This document shows positions 63,219 to 64,000 of a stretch of DNA of 64,000 nucleotides, piece by piece (position 1 is the stretch's first letter; the number at the start of each line of letters is the position of its first letter). The stretch comes from Anthostomella pinea (lineage: Eukaryota; Ascomycota; Sordariomycetes; Xylariales; Xylariaceae): positions 3,596,001-3,660,000 of the forward strand of contig CAUWAG010000003.1 in NCBI GenBank assembly GCA_963556695.1, in the 5' to 3' direction. The position numbers and the translations under genes are program-made. The notes below the pieces were generated by a model. It saw nothing but the letters and a program-made list of their open reading frames with translations, was not told the origin of the DNA and did not search any database.

Positions 63219-64000
63219 GCTGCAAAATGGAAATGCATGAAATGGTGAAGAGACTGGAGAAAAGCGCGTCACCCCCGGGGCGCGGAAAAGGAGGTTGTAG
63301 TGAGAGGTAGTGAGTGACGCAGGTGGCAATGGAATGGTTCAAATTCCATCTCGAAGCTCTGAGATGAGACGATGAGACGCGCCTGCCTCACAGTGCGGCG
63401 TGGCTGTAGCCTAAGCCTCGCACTGTCACTGCCACGTGCAGCCATAATGGCCCCACTTCCTTTTCCCCTTTCCCCCCTTTCCCCCCTTTTCCCCATTCGA
63501 CAAGCATCTTTTCAAATTAAGGTACGTCTTTCTGTCTTTCTTGGGCGTACGTGGGGTTTCTTCTCAAATAGCTAGACATCCAGTCTTTCTTCAGTGTTAC
63601 TTGATGCAGCTACCATACGCCCTCGTTCTTTCTGCCGTGAACTATTCCCCCGGCCCCGAACGTCCCCCGTGCCTTTAGCAGTACGAATCTGCTCCTGCGT
63701 TCATTTGCAAGACTGGGGGCCAAGACTGGGGCCAGTAGACGCGCCTTTTTAAATACCACCACGTATCCAGGCGTGATACAGATGAGCTTCGGGGCAGTGG
63801 GCAGTGGGCATCATCGGCCTGTCGTTTGGGGTTGCAGTAACACCGAACACGGCAACGGAAGGTCGAGGCATGAGTAGGCTACGTACAGGTTCCAACTCTG
63901 CTATGTGAGGTCCACGAGATGAGTAGACGTCCTTTATTGGGCTTAACTGTCTATCACATTACCATCTTGGGCATCTACCTGTGCACCTCATAATCAAGCT
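63219..64000. other. Upstream region of XLF/Nej1 to window end
   Basis: It holds the XLF promoter, including a strongly pyrimidine-rich stretch at 63448-63495 (runs of C and T). No gene is seen to the window end. Confidence 0.4.

Noticed and set aside
1..64000. CRISPR arrays, bacterial operons or riboswitches
   Set aside because: The window is clearly fungal nuclear DNA with spliceosomal introns. No regularly spaced direct repeats were seen.

Overview
The window is nuclear DNA of a filamentous ascomycete (Pezizomycotina; I cannot name the genus). The evidence is the short introns of about 50-130 bases with gt...ag ends, a hybrid polyketide synthase-peptide synthetase (PKS-NRPS), a SAT4/rhodopsin-type membrane protein, Tad/I-like LINEs that carry an RNase H domain, and fungal forms of SLX4, XLF/Nej1 and class I CPD photolyase. 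All coordinates and translations were read by eye; no database search was run.

The window falls into two compartments. Positions 1 to about 47 kb are a decaying, transposon-rich accessory region. An intact class III aminotransferase (742-2187) is followed by the relic of a KS-AT-DH-(MT-KR mostly lost)-ACP-C-A-T-R hybrid synthase (4508-20212). That relic has an early stop, frameshifts, internal deletions and missense changes at conserved residues, and is split at a splice acceptor by a 5.85 kb LINE (family A, 9159-15009). Next come a frameshifted unknown gene (21310-22160), an unknown relic (about 23.3-24.2 kb) and an apparently intact GPI-anchored Ser/Thr-rich protein (24376-25054). Two copies of a second LINE family (B) lie tail to tail. 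L2 (27223-31848, +) is 5'-truncated but keeps a complete 1230-residue ORF2. L3 (34348-39923, -) is nearly full length but mutated, and sits inside an FAD-linked oxidoreductase gene. Between L2 and L3 is a broken multi-pass membrane gene. A short-chain dehydrogenase with one in-frame stop (41682-42752) and a seven-helix SAT4-type gene (43560-45481) follow. One intron of the SAT4 gene holds a 553-bp tRNA-headed SINE whose 3' end matches the 3' end of LINE family B, so the probable parasite and its helper are both in this window.

Positions 47.8-64 kb are mostly intact genes, several of them for DNA repair: an acid-ceramidase/NAAA-like hydrolase, class I CPD photolyase, ribosomal protein eS21 (six exons), SLX4 head-to-head with eS21, two neighbouring Cys-repeat proteins (one with an in-frame stop), and XLF/Nej1. 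A pogo/Fot1-like 5' fragment and a two-unit 56-bp tandem repeat lie in the gene-poor gap at 59-61.5 kb.

Many point lesions run in the C:G to T:A direction (stops that could come from CAA, CAG or TGG codons, a KS His to Tyr, an A-domain Glu to Lys, and 9 of 11 ORF1 differences between L3 and L2). This fits repeat-induced point mutation (RIP) or a similar process, but I did not compute dinucleotide indices.
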